NCBI GenBank assembly: GCA_958295885.1
Contig: OY282380.1
Span: 3,162,001-3,226,000 of the forward strand
Origin: Arenicellales bacterium
GTDB taxonomy: Bacteria; Pseudomonadota; Gammaproteobacteria; Arenicellales; JAJDZL01
Length of the DNA stretch: 64,000 nucleotides
Direction of reading: 5' to 3'
Positions 37,802 through 47,560 of the stretch are shown here, piece after piece. The position numbers and the translations under genes were made by a program. Under the pieces are notes generated by a model. The model did no database searches, was not told the origin of the DNA, and was given only the letters and a program-made list of their open reading frames with translations. Each line of letters begins with the position of its first letter. Within the stretch, counting starts at the first letter, position 1.

Positions 37802-38980
37802 TCATTGTGTGTCTGTCGGTTGCATTTGGTTGAGTTCACGGCAGCCGATATCCCAAATGAATGCGGCCAACTCGCGGGCGATGGCGGTCACGATGGTTTT
37901 ATGGTTCTTACCTTTTCTGCACAAGGCAAGATAGCGTCCGCACAGACGTTTTTGTGCCTTCCACGCTCGCTCGCGGGCATAGTCTGAAGCGTTTTTTGCC
38001 TTGCGCTGCAGATGATGCGTTTGGCGCGGTGCGAAACGATAGGTCCATGCGCTTTCGACCAGGATCCGCCGCACTGCGCCGTTGCCGGTTTTGGTGATGC
38101 TGCCGGTGCGTCGTCGTCCGCCGCTGCTGAACTCGCTCGGCACCAGCCCCACATAAGCCATGAACTGTGGGGCCGAGCGAAATCGTCGCAGGTCTCCGAT
38201 TTCCGCTATGATCGTGATTGCAGCCAGGTAGTCGACGCCGCGCAGTGCCCGCAGCGAATCGATCAGCGGCTTCCATTCGCCCTGTTTGGCCTGAGCGATC
38301 AGGTCCTGATCCAATTCCTCCAGGTGCCGCTGCTGCGTCTCCAGCGAATCAAGCGACGACGCCAAGGTGATTTGCTGCGCCGGCTGTACAAACTTGCAGT
38401 TCCTCATCCATGCAAAATGTTTTTCATTCCACTTCGTCGCCTTGTACGGATGTCCGTGGCGCAGCAGAAAATGACTGATCTGCTGGCGCTGTTTTTGGAT
38501 GCTGCGTTTTAAATCCATCCGCCAGCGCACCATGTCGCGAAGTGCCTCCTGCGCTTCGCCGGGCACCCAGATCGGTGTCAAGTATCCTAACAGTGACAGC
38601 CTCGCCAACTCCCTGGCATCCCGACGGTCCGTCTTGACTCGGTCGCCAGACTTTTTCGGAATCAACGATGGCGCTGCCACCGCACACGAAATTCCCAACT
38701 CTCGAAGCTGACGCCAAATGACAAACCCACAAGGCCCCGCTTCATACACAAAATGTAACTCCTCCTTGAATTCGTCGGCCAATGCCGTTGCTAAACGCTT
38801 GATCGGCAGTGCTCGGTTCGCAATCGAACCGCGATCCAAAACCTCCAGCCGACGACTATATTCACACCGCCGAGCTACCGCAACTACCACTGAGTCTTTG
38901 TGCACATCCAGTCCAATATGCACCGCCGCGGTCACAGCTTCTGACGGCTCTAAATCGGGTATGTTCGTATAAAATCCCAT
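37802..38980 (-). CDS. IS110-family (IS1111-type) transposase
   Basis: From ATG 38980, which has GGAGGA seven bases upstream, the protein has 392 residues. The RuvC-like DEDD domain begins HIGLDVHKDSVVVAV and includes VYEAGPCGF and KTDRRDARELA. The C-terminal Tnp_20 domain reads LRALRGVDYLAAITIIAEIGDLRRF and FMAYVGLVPSEFSSGGRRRTGSITKTGNGAVRR, with the catalytic serine in the SSGG region. These enzymes act as RNA-guided recombinases. The reading frame is undamaged, so the element may still be active. An upstream ATG at 39016 lacks a ribosome binding site. Confidence 0.92.
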   Translation of the reverse strand: MGFYTNIPDLEPSEAVTAAVHIGLDVHKDSVVVAVARRCEYSRRLEVLDRGSIANRALPIKRLATALADEFKEELHFVYEAGPCGFVIWRQLRELGISCAVAAPSLIPKKSGDRVKTDRRDARELARLSLLGYLTPIWVPGEAQEALRDMVRWRMDLKRSIQKQRQQISHFLLRHGHPYKATKWNEKHFAWMRNCKFVQPAQQITLASSLDSLETQQRHLEELDQDLIAQAKQGEWKPLIDSLRALRGVDYLAAITIIAEIGDLRRFRSAPQFMAYVGLVPSEFSSGGRRRTGSITKTGNGAVRRILVESAWTYRFAPRQTHHLQRKAKNASDYARERAWKAQKRLCGRYLALCRKGKNHKTIVTAIARELAAFIWDIGCRELNQMQPTDTQ

Positions 38981-39064
38981 GCCTGTTCCTCCAATGGGTC
39001 GCTCTAATTTACGCATATGTTATATGCACACTTAGACTTCGTGCGGGGAACAGGTCAAAACATA

Positions 39065-39752
39065 CGGTCTTTCACAGTCTCAATCGAACTGCTGCTGGAA
39101 AAGGTTCGACCGGTGTCGGCTGGAAGGTGGTGCTGCCGGGCATGAACCAGCGGCAGCCTGCAAGCAGCATCCAGCGCCGGATTCGGCGGCGAACAATCTG
39201 CACTGCTTGGTTTACGGCTGCAGTGTGAAGATCGTGCGGATTCCATGTGATCAAACCCCTGTTCTGCCAAGTCCAAAGTTTTTACCCGAGCAACCATGGC
39301 GCTGTACCGCATGGCGTACTGAGTCCAATACATCGAAAAAGTTTCGAATCTATGTTGGTCCAATCGCGCTCAGGCGCTTGTTGACAACGTCTTTCAGTCA
39401 TCAACTTCATCGCAATGTACTGGCTCGGCACCACAAACTCGCAAGGAACTGAAGGCCGGTGAAAATCGGCTGTCATATGTTTCTCGACAATCGGACAGTT
39501 CAGCGGTCAGCGCTCACATCTCTTTCGTCAATCACTTTAATTCTTCTGTGTTCAGATAAATTTTCCGCTTTTCTGTGCTCCCAGCCGATTGAGTTTCTCA
39601 TTCATCTGCGATGATCTTTCCAACAGTATCACATCAATGTCTGCATTGTTCCTGAGGGTTTTGGTCGGGTTTGCCGTCCCCCAGACTGGCTCTGGAAACG
39701 CATCACTCCGATTCGTTCCAATGCTGCCGAACTGCGTCAGAACAGCAGAAAG
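39065..39752. other. Intergenic stretch right of the IS1111-type element
   Basis: Short frames are open on both strands near 39065-39360 but none is recognised; the GC-rich left half may be a decayed gene interrupted by the element. The right half, to the end of the autotransporter gene, is AT-richer and holds no supported feature. Confidence 0.35.
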
Positions 39753-42152
39753 TCAAAAGTCATGCCGCCAGCCTGCGAGCAGCCGAATTTCAGGTTCAGC
39801 GGCAGCGTCGTGTCCTGGCTCATGCATCCATGTCGCATCCAACACCAATGTACTGCCATTGGCAAGCGTATTGCGCCACCGGGCCGAAAAGTTGATCTGA
39901 CGTCCGGATGGAGTCAGGCGAGGCATCAAGGTTGATCTGAGCAGTTCACCTTCCTTGGTACGCCCGATTGGAACAGAGAGAACAGCGTTTCCTTTCTCCA
40001 AACGCAGCGGCTGGGCAATCTCGAGTTCGATGGTGCGACCGCTCGCAAGCTGTCGTTTGCTGACAATGCTGAACGCGCTCGCCGTCAAGTCCGACGCATC
40101 CTTAATAATTCCTTCCTCAAATTTGGGATTCGCTATGCCGAGCTCCGCGTCTGCGGTAATTTGCCATGTTCCAGCCCTGAATCCCGATCTGACATTTACA
40201 AAGGCTGAATTTGCCGACAGATTTCCAAACGCTCCGGCGGATTCGCTGCCTAGCATGGTCTTTTGCTCTGAAATCACGCCCGTTCGAAATTGAAATGGAA
40301 CGTTAGTCGGACTCCAGGACAGCGTCATACCTGATACGGGCTTTGCCTGAGCAAATTCAGATGTGGTAAATGCGCTCGCAGTTACGCCCTTCATAGCAGT
40401 GTAACTGAGTGTCACTGCGTCCTCGGCCAATTCGAAAAAGCTGTCCTCGATGTTCGTCGAATTTCTCAAGAGGCCAAACTCCCAGCGCCCGCGTTCGACG
40501 CGCTGATCAAGTGCCTGTCCAATTCCGTCGATTGTGAAAATCGAGTCCCGGCTGCCAGTTCCTGCAGTCTCCGGTTCAGATTCCAACAGTTTTCGAAGTT
40601 CAGACGTCAGCGAGAATTCTTTCACGGCTGATGCCGTCAAGCCGTCCAGCCGATACCAGAACGGCGCTCCGAGACTGTCAAATGCGGCAATTTCCTGGCC
40701 TGCCAAGGAAATCTGGAGTGCATCTCCAAAAGCGCCGCCCATTTTCAGATTCATCGCGTGAATGTCAACGCCCAGTCCGATTGTGCTGCTGCGAGGCACA
40801 GTTGCCGTGCCAACTGGGAATGTTGCCGCACCTAAATCCATCATTCCCTGACCGTAAATGGCTGAATCCTGATACGGGCCAGTTTTGTCGGCGGTCTTAA
40901 AGAGACGGTCAAGCAGCTCTGTATTCTTCAACTGGCCTCGGAACATCTGTTTCATTACTGCCAGCCCACCCGTCACAAAGGGTGCTGCAAATGACGTACC
41001 TCTGGAATTGAAAGAAATCCCTTCGTTTTCCCCGCTATAGACCACACCTTTAGAATAAGCGTCAGAAATAAAAGATGAGGATGGTCCGTGATAGGCAGTC
41101 ACTACATAGTCTGAAGGCGCTGCAATACACCATTCAGCGGCTATTCCACAAGCATTGGAATAATCGGTAATGTACCCCTCCCTGTTTACACCAATGACAG
41201 CCACCATATGCCCGCGCAGCTCCGGGATGCGAACTGGCAAACCGGGCATCACTCCGACTGAACTGGCATTTATCGCTGGTCGGTGACCACTCATCACGCA
41301 GTTGTCGGTTCCTAACCTGCAGGTATATCCGTGTGAGTTACCTGCGGAAAAAACCAAAATTGCCTTCTCTCGCTTATTGGACTGCGCCAGCGCGGAAATC
41401 GTTTGCGGCATGTTTCTTCTAATATAACTTTCGCTGTAATTTTCAATGATTCCCTGATAGCCGAAACTGAAATTTACGACATCGATTCTCTGGGCGAGAA
41501 CTCTCCGAAGAAAGTTTGCATAGGGAGCATCGTTTGATCGCACCAATTCCAGGCGAATTGGAGTGTATGGCTGATTTGGGTCAGCAGTGCCTAGGGGGAT
41601 CGCAAACATTTTTAGACGGGCACCGTAAGCGACTCCTTGAAAACCAATATAAGGTAACGAGTCTGGCTGAGCGATGACGATGCTTGCGGTCGCCGTTCCG
41701 TGAGAAGAGCCAAAGAAAGGATTTTCGTCTCTCGCGCCAAAGAGAAATTGTTCGGTAATATTCGAGGACTTGAACATGGAATGAGTCCGGTCAATTCCCG
41801 TATCAATGAAACCGACGGTCACTCCATGACCAGGGGGTAACGTTAGGGACCCAGTTGAAAGATAGAGATTTGCATACGCTTTATCGGCATTGATCGCGGC
41901 CAATCCCCACTGATTGGTAAAATCCCGCGACTCTCTAAAAATTAACGAATACGGTTCAGCTAAAAATCGATACTGTGTTGGCGAATAACACCTGCTTCTG
42001 GTTCTTATGCATTTGCTCCGCAACGCTGTCGGGGCAGTTGCATCGATGCTCCCTGCGCCTGAATCCGATTTGGGTTCGCTGTCTATGTCTCCATAACTGG
42101 GCAAAGAATACGACAGCATCAAAAATGTAATGACGGCTGCAAGTTTGACCAT
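39753..42152 (-). CDS. Subtilase (S8) with autotransporter beta-barrel
   Basis: A 799-residue secreted serine protease. A signal peptide (AAVITFLMLSYSLPSYG) is followed by the S8 domain (about 75-460) with the full triad: Asp117 in VGFIDTGID, His151 in GSSHGTATAS and Ser387 in RGTSFAAPF. The oxyanion Asn lies in FSAGNSHG. The C-terminal ~270 residues (from about 530) alternate as in an autotransporter barrel and end LLAGWRHDF, with a terminal aromatic residue as needed for BAM insertion. The passenger domain would be displayed on or released from the cell surface. The length is at the short end for the family. Confidence 0.9.
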   Translation of the reverse strand: MVKLAAVITFLMLSYSLPSYGDIDSEPKSDSGAGSIDATAPTALRSKCIRTRSRCYSPTQYRFLAEPYSLIFRESRDFTNQWGLAAINADKAYANLYLSTGSLTLPPGHGVTVGFIDTGIDRTHSMFKSSNITEQFLFGARDENPFFGSSHGTATASIVIAQPDSLPYIGFQGVAYGARLKMFAIPLGTADPNQPYTPIRLELVRSNDAPYANFLRRVLAQRIDVVNFSFGYQGIIENYSESYIRRNMPQTISALAQSNKREKAILVFSAGNSHGYTCRLGTDNCVMSGHRPAINASSVGVMPGLPVRIPELRGHMVAVIGVNREGYITDYSNACGIAAEWCIAAPSDYVVTAYHGPSSSFISDAYSKGVVYSGENEGISFNSRGTSFAAPFVTGGLAVMKQMFRGQLKNTELLDRLFKTADKTGPYQDSAIYGQGMMDLGAATFPVGTATVPRSSTIGLGVDIHAMNLKMGGAFGDALQISLAGQEIAAFDSLGAPFWYRLDGLTASAVKEFSLTSELRKLLESEPETAGTGSRDSIFTIDGIGQALDQRVERGRWEFGLLRNSTNIEDSFFELAEDAVTLSYTAMKGVTASAFTTSEFAQAKPVSGMTLSWSPTNVPFQFRTGVISEQKTMLGSESAGAFGNLSANSAFVNVRSGFRAGTWQITADAELGIANPKFEEGIIKDASDLTASAFSIVSKRQLASGRTIELEIAQPLRLEKGNAVLSVPIGRTKEGELLRSTLMPRLTPSGRQINFSARWRNTLANGSTLVLDATWMHEPGHDAAAEPEIRLLAGWRHDF

Positions 42153-44161
42153 TTTTCTTCTCCGTAATGTGTTCTGTTAGGTTGAGTTCAGATACTCCTG
42201 CGCGGACTGCGCAGAGCTCAAGACTCCGCTTGTGGATCAATCTTATACAACTTTCTCAGGAGACGGAACATCAATTGCAGGTGTTTCCCATGCTATTTTT
42301 TGGTCCATAAAATCCGGCAGGCGGCATCTAAAATGACACTCACACCACTTGGCTATTTTGCTTATTATCAAACAAATTCGGATATTTCGCACTGACTTGC
42401 TTAGCGTGGGATGCTCCTGCATCAATTGACCACCGGCCCTCTATTGTGCCTTTTTCCGCCGCCGGAACCGAGCGCGTTTCTGAATTTTTATCAATTCATT
42501 GAATTGTTGTGGATATTCCAAGCGGGGAAAGCGATTTTCGGGATCATGAAGTCAACGCTTAATGGCGCATTCCAGATGTGTCAGCCGTCCGTGCTGCAGC
42601 TTCAAATTCTCCTTCATGGGCTGCAACAGCTTTTATCGATTCTGAAATATTGTTCTGATCCAATGGCATCTCTAACTTCATCGTCTATGCCGTTCCAGAT
42701 TGGTCCGTCATGGGCGGCGGCGTACGAGTGACAATAAGTTTCAATTCGTTTGATTTTTTTAACTCAAGTCCTTTCATGCATGCCGCCTGTGGTGGTTGAT
42801 GATTGGGGCATGAAAGGACAGATCAATTCAGCTGGTGATTGACAGAACGCCCTCAGTTTTGACCATTGCTGAAGAAGAATTCAAACAATGAGCAGAATGT
42901 TGTACGAGTTGTGCAATAACAACTGCGTCAGGTTCAACAGAGAATTCGAAGAATCGTCGGGAATGAAGCTCCCTTGCCGGAGGCACCGGGGTCGGCCAGA
43001 ACCGCTTCAGGATGAAAAAACGGGATGTGGCAGAGGCAAGTGGAGAACTGAAGAAACAAATCGACCATATTGAGCGATTGAAGGACAAGGTGTTCGCGGT
43101 CTCGGATGAGGGTCAACTCCTCACGGCTTATCATAAGACAAAGCCAATCCAATGATACGGTCGAATGACAATGTGACCTGAGGTCGCATCAAGCTCCTGT
43201 CTGAGGATGGAAAGCATGTCTGAAATGAAATTCCAGTCCAACGTTAGGGACTTCTGGCTGTTTCAACTCATCGCGCTTAAGACGGGAAAATTACGAAGAA
43301 CCGGAAAATGAAGCTTTCAGGCGGCGGTTCGGCGTCGCCCACTCACTCGAGGATTCAATCATGTTTTCCAGCAGAGAAAGCGAATCCTAGATTGGCCAAG
43401 ACGTGGAATGGTCCGAGTGAACGAGATTGACAATGACCTATTCGGTCACCAAATTTATTTTTGCAGCGAAACTTTTTCTTCCATATGCAAAGTGACTTTT
43501 CAAATGCAAGAATTTTCCTGGCTCACCGGATGGGCTCATCCAATCATTTAGGGTAGCCCCACCTTTGTCAAACGCATCCTCCAAGGTTTCCTTTATTGAC
43601 CTCGCCAGCTCACAGAATTCCTACTATGAGACTTCATTGTTATTTTTCCACGGCGAAATTCCAGCTCAAAACAGGCTCTCGGTCGCTTAGATGTTCTCCA
43701 TTCCGGCTGCAGCTTCCTGTTCTCGGTTTTTACTCAAATTCGAATTCAAATATTTGGGCGACATTCCAATGCATGGTTTGCCTGCAGTCTCTGTTCGAAA
43801 ACGGTTGGTTACTCATAATTTTCGGAAATATAAATCAAAAGCGCCGAAGCCTGCCAGTCAGGTAGAATTTCGCATTCACGGAATTACGATGGCAGGACAT
43901 CTAAGCTGCAGGTCTCAATCGCGATCTAAATTCCGAACGAACGCTCACGCGCTGGGTTTGACGTATCAAGCCTGAGCGCCATCTCCGTTGTCAACACGCT
44001 AGGTCGGAGATTGCATGCAGTCGTACGGTCCAGTTCCACTAGACGCTTTTTCAGCCCGCGGAAGGCGGTCGGGAAATATGAATCGGTCTTTCAACCCCGG
44101 ACAGCGTGAATGATTTTTGCTTGGCTTAATGAAAATCCAAAGGAAAAAATCAGTGAATCAT
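42153..44161. other. Two-kilobase decayed region
   Basis: No intact gene is supported over 2 kb. The recognisable element is a gene relic near 42983-43150 that recurs at 47190-47336. Other open frames (for example 42411-42731 and 43596-43975 on the plus strand) lack start signals and family resemblance. The region lies between a surface protease and a sulfurtransferase, both on the minus strand. Confidence 0.4.
42983..43150 (+). pseudogene. Relic of an unrecognised gene, copy 1
   Basis: A plus frame reads GTGVGQNRFRMKKRDVAEASG then ELKKQIDHIERLKDKVFAV and SDEGQLLTAYHKTKPIQ before a stop. The C-terminal half closely matches a second relic at 47190-47336 in both protein and DNA, and similarity continues beyond the stop (AAGCTCCTGTC(T/G)GAGGATGG). 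No start codon with a ribosome binding site is present, so it is a fragment. I do not recognise the family; a strand ending in TxYH and Lys/Pro suggests a small basic protein. Confidence 0.5.
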
Positions 44162-44977
44162 TCACTCAATTGGTGTTTCGGGAGAGTTGCCCCATTCCGA
44201 CCATGAACCAGGATAACCTCGAATGCGAGTAAAACCAAGTGATTTCAGCATCACATAACTATGAGATGAACGGTGATGGGTCTGGCAGTATGTAATGATT
44301 TCCTTATCAGGAGTGATGCCGCGCTGACTAAGCATGTCCCTGAGGTCTTCACTTGGCTTTAGTCGATTGTTTCTGGTGGTGTCGACCGTGTCAAGCCAGT
44401 TCAGATTGCGAGCACCGGGTATATGGCCACCGCGCAAAGCGCGCACATCGAAACCTTCAAACTCCAGCGGAGTCCGGGCATCGAGCAGTCCGATTTCCGG
44501 ATCACCAAGCTTCGAAAGAATGTAGCTCTTATCAGCTTGAGATTTACCATTGACCAATGCTGGATAGTTGCTTCGCGCAAAGACCGGAGGGGGAGAGCAT
44601 TCAGTCGCATGTCCTTCGTTTTTCCACGCGGTGAATCCGCCGTTCAGCAATGAAGAAGCTGGATGTCCCAAAACGTCCAGAGTCCACAGCAGTCTAGCGG
44701 CGCGACCGTTCCCTTCGGCATCGTAAGCTACCACATGTTTGGCCTTGGTCAGGCCGATCACGGAAAAAACCTCACATAACTGTTCGGTATCAGGCAAGGT
44801 GCCGCTGGCTGGTACGTTTCCAGATACGATGTCTAAATAGTCTACGTGAACAGCTCGCGGTATGCGCTCTTTTTCGTACGCATCCGTGTCACCGACATCG
44901 ATCACCATCAGATCTGGATGATCAATAATCCGCTCAAGTTCTGATGGTTCTAACAGGTATGGTAAGTCTAACTTCAT
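44162..44977 (-). CDS. Rhodanese-type sulfurtransferase (two domains)
   Basis: A 271-residue tandem rhodanese from ATG 44977. The first domain (about 5-130) begins LPYLLEPSELERIIDHPDLMVIDVGDTDAYEKERIPRAVHVDY and has Asp-Ala (VVAYDAEGNGRAARLLW) where an active loop would hold Cys, so it is inactive. The second domain (about 150-268) has LLDARTPLEFEG, HIPGARNLNW and the active loop CQTHHRSSHS with the catalytic cysteine. Such proteins move sulfur from thiosulfate or mercaptopyruvate to acceptors. A TTG nine codons upstream is less likely as start because AGAGAAA precedes the ATG. Confidence 0.88.
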   Translation of the reverse strand: MKLDLPYLLEPSELERIIDHPDLMVIDVGDTDAYEKERIPRAVHVDYLDIVSGNVPASGTLPDTEQLCEVFSVIGLTKAKHVVAYDAEGNGRAARLLWTLDVLGHPASSLLNGGFTAWKNEGHATECSPPPVFARSNYPALVNGKSQADKSYILSKLGDPEIGLLDARTPLEFEGFDVRALRGGHIPGARNLNWLDTVDTTRNNRLKPSEDLRDMLSQRGITPDKEIITYCQTHHRSSHSYVMLKSLGFTRIRGYPGSWSEWGNSPETPIE

Positions 44978-45710
44978 TGCAAATTTTTCTCTATTTCTTG
45001 TCAAATCGTGAAAAATAATTCTAATACTGATTCTAAATGGTAACTATTTTAGAACAATTTGACGAATATATAATTTTAAACTTCAAAAAGTCAAGTGCAA
45101 ATCAATAAATATTCGGGAGACTTGATTAAGGGTGAACCTTGCTTTTGAAAAAAATGTGAGGCAGATGCGGGAAAATTCAATTCCAAATCACTGCTGGCAG
45201 AATGGACTAGGAAAATTCAGCAGCAGTATTCGGATGAACTTGGCGGACATTGAGGACCAATTGGCTTAGAAACATGTGTCAAATCATCTGCTCGAAGCAT
45301 TCACTTCATTCAGGAAAATTCCTGCAATGTCCGTTTGATCGCGGTGTCTGCTGCTTTGCTTGTCTGCCTATGAACTAAAATGTACTTAATGCGCAGTGTC
45401 TTGGATTTAGTTGGACAAACATTGCAGAATTAAGCTGACGCATTCACAGCTTCAGAGTGTTTTTCATTTGACGGGCGACTGGGTTGAACCTGAATTTATC
45501 AGTCGTTGGATTTTGCGGATTCGATTCCGTACATCAGTATGATTTAACACAGGATTGGAATTGAAAGAATTTGATTCAATGAGCATCAGCGGCTTCAATT
45601 CGATCATTGGTTCTGGCTTTTTGCAGACTGATCGAGAGCTTTGCGAACGCTTGGTCATCAATTAAAATTTCACATGGAGAAGCAGACAACTGAAAAAATG
45701 TTGAGAATTC
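44978..45710. other. AT-rich gap between divergent genes
   Basis: The sulfurtransferase and the HtrA-type gene are divergent, so promoters of both should lie here. The stretch is AT-rich next to each gene. No open frame with start signals is supported, and no operator-like palindrome was recognised. Confidence 0.4.
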
Positions 45711-47111
45711 ATGAATAAGAAAAAATATCCGTTGCTAATACTTACCTCATTTCTTCTGTTCCTGTTCCCTTTCACAAGTTCTGCAGTGGCACTGCCGGCA
45801 AGCGTGGATGGACAGCAGCTGCCGTCGCTAGCAGGCGTGGTTGAGGCAGTTGAAGGCGGAATTGTAAATATTTCGACATCCGCCACGCAGAACTATGGCA
45901 GAGATTCCTTTGGCAACCAATTTGAACAATTTTTTGAAGACGAAGAGTTTTTTCACAGGTTTTTCAAATTCGACGACCGTCGGCGGGAACGTCCCAGCAT
46001 GAATCTCGGTTCCGGTGTTGTGTATGATGCTGAAGCGGGTCTGATCCTTACCAATGCACATGTTCTGCAAAACGCATCTCAAATTAGAGTTACGCTGTCC
46101 GATGGTCGAGAAACATACGCTGAAGCTGTAGGTTCAGACCCAGAAATGGACCTGGCGCTGCTGAAAGTAAACTTACCAAATTTAACCGAGACGAATATTG
46201 GAAATTCCGATGACTTGCGAGTGGGTGATTTCGTCCTTGCGATCGGAAACAATTACGGTCTGGCCGCCACGGTCACCTCCGGAATCGTCAGCGCACTGGG
46301 GCGAAGTGGGCTGCGGTTGCCACAGTCACAATATCAGGAATTCATTCAGACCGATGCCGCCATAAATCCGGGAAGTTCGGGAGGCGCGCTGGTCAATCTC
46401 AGGGGTGAGGTGATCGGCATCAACACGGCGATTTTTGCTCCGGGTGGCGGAAATATAGGAATCGGATTCGCAATTCCGATCAACACTGCTGTCAGCATTG
46501 CAGATCAAATCGTTCAGTACGGTCGGGTCAGAAGAGGAATCTTAGGAATTCAATTTCAGGAATTGACTCAGGCATTGGCCGAAGCTTTCGCACTTCAGCA
46601 TATGACGGGTGTCCTGGTCACCCGCGTTCAGCCAGGATCTGCAGCAATGCAGGCTGGGCTGCGGGAAGGAGATATTCTTACCCATGTGGACGGTGTAAAA
46701 ATCAGTGACGGATCTCAATTGAGATCATTGATTGCACTTATTCGAGTGGGTGAGAAAGTGGATGTTCGATACTTTCGGGACGGAGATTGGTTCGAAAATT
46801 ATGGGATCATCGGAGATCGGGAGATTCGCAGGGTCAGCGGTGCAGATCTGTCGTACCTGCTTGACGGTGCGGAGTTTGCAAACAGCGAAAACACGGGTTT
46901 GAATCAGGAATCTGGAATTGTCATATCGTCAGTAGAAAAGGGAAGTACGGCATGGACGGCAGGTATGCGGGAAGGTGACTTCGTATCCGAGGTCAATCGC
47001 GCCCGAGTACGCAATATCGAGGACTTTAAACGAGCCATCGTTGATTTTGAAGGAGTTCTGATGCTCAAGGTTCATCGCGAGGGGAAAGCGAGATTCATGG
47101 TGATCGGATAG
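45711..47111 (+). CDS. Periplasmic serine endoprotease of the DegP/DegQ (HtrA) family
   Basis: A 466-residue HtrA protein with a signal peptide (LLILTSFLLFLFPFTSSAVA, cut near residue 28). The trypsin-like domain has the triad His117 in LTNAHVLQNA, Asp147 in PEMDLALLKV and Ser223 in INPGSSGGALVNL (usually GNSGG). A loop rich in Phe, Asp and Glu (68-96) corresponds to the LA loop. Two PDZ domains follow (about 260-350 and 375-460). It is a DegP/DegQ-type quality-control protease for envelope proteins; which of the two cannot be decided from sequence. It is transcribed alone. Confidence 0.93.
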   Translation: MNKKKYPLLILTSFLLFLFPFTSSAVALPASVDGQQLPSLAGVVEAVEGGIVNISTSATQNYGRDSFGNQFEQFFEDEEFFHRFFKFDDRRRERPSMNLGSGVVYDAEAGLILTNAHVLQNASQIRVTLSDGRETYAEAVGSDPEMDLALLKVNLPNLTETNIGNSDDLRVGDFVLAIGNNYGLAATVTSGIVSALGRSGLRLPQSQYQEFIQTDAAINPGSSGGALVNLRGEVIGINTAIFAPGGGNIGIGFAIPINTAVSIADQIVQYGRVRRGILGIQFQELTQALAEAFALQHMTGVLVTRVQPGSAAMQAGLREGDILTHVDGVKISDGSQLRSLIALIRVGEKVDVRYFRDGDWFENYGIIGDREIRRVSGADLSYLLDGAEFANSENTGLNQESGIVISSVEKGSTAWTAGMREGDFVSEVNRARVRNIEDFKRAIVDFEGVLMLKVHREGKARFMVIG

Positions 47112-47560
47112 CTGCAGGCAGTCGCTTTTTGCACGGCCTTTACGCGGGTTCCAGTCAAGGGCAGTGCGCAAGAGTGCATGCATTGTCATGCGGCGGTCTG
47201 ATCGATCAGCCGCAGAGGCAGTCGGAAAACTGAAGAAACAAATCGCCCATATTGAGCGATTGAAGGGCAAGGTGCTGGTGGTCTCAGATGACGATCATCT
47301 CATCACGACTTATCATCAGAAAAAGCCAGCCCGATAATTCGGCTGAACGACTACGGCACTTAGGTCTTCTCAAACTCCTGTCGGAGGATGGGAAACACAT
47401 CTATTTTTATCTGCAGCAGGATTCGAAGTAGTTCATGCTTTTGGGTTTACAATTGATCAGGTTGAAGATATAAACAATTGATCTAATGTATTATTTATCA
47501 GCAGTAGAATATATAATTCGGTTCTTTAGAGCTGCATCAGAAAACCAGGCGAGTTGAACC
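47112..47560. other. Gap after the HtrA gene, contains a gene relic
   Basis: Apart from the relic at 47190-47336, which is shared with the region near 43.0 kb, the gap holds an AT-rich stretch (47440-47520) likely to include the promoter of the exonuclease gene at 47561. Confidence 0.4.
47190..47336 (+). pseudogene. Relic of an unrecognised gene, copy 2
   Basis: A plus frame reads RRSDRSAAEAVGKLKKQIAH then IERLKGKVLVVSDDDHLITT and YHQKKPAR before a stop. It matches the relic at 42983-43150 in protein and DNA, and the similarity continues past the stop. The 5' parts differ, so only the C-terminal piece was duplicated or both are fragments of one repeated gene family. Confidence 0.5.

Larger units (their letters stand above)
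37513..39064 (-). mobile_element. Complete IS110-family element, IS1111 type
   Basis: TATGTTTTGACCTGTTCCC at 37513-37531 and its exact reverse complement at 39046-39064 bracket an intact IS110-family transposase. Perfect subterminal inverted repeats are the mark of the IS1111 subgroup. The true ends probably lie a few bases outside the repeats. The transposase starts within about 70 bp of the right repeat, whereas 270 bp separate its stop from the left repeat; that long non-coding end is where IS1111-type elements encode their guide RNA. It is the only intact IS in the window. Confidence 0.85.

Noticed and set aside
38012..38512. Plus-strand open frame of 166 codons inside the IS1111-type element
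   Set aside because: It is the shadow of the intact transposase on the other strand.
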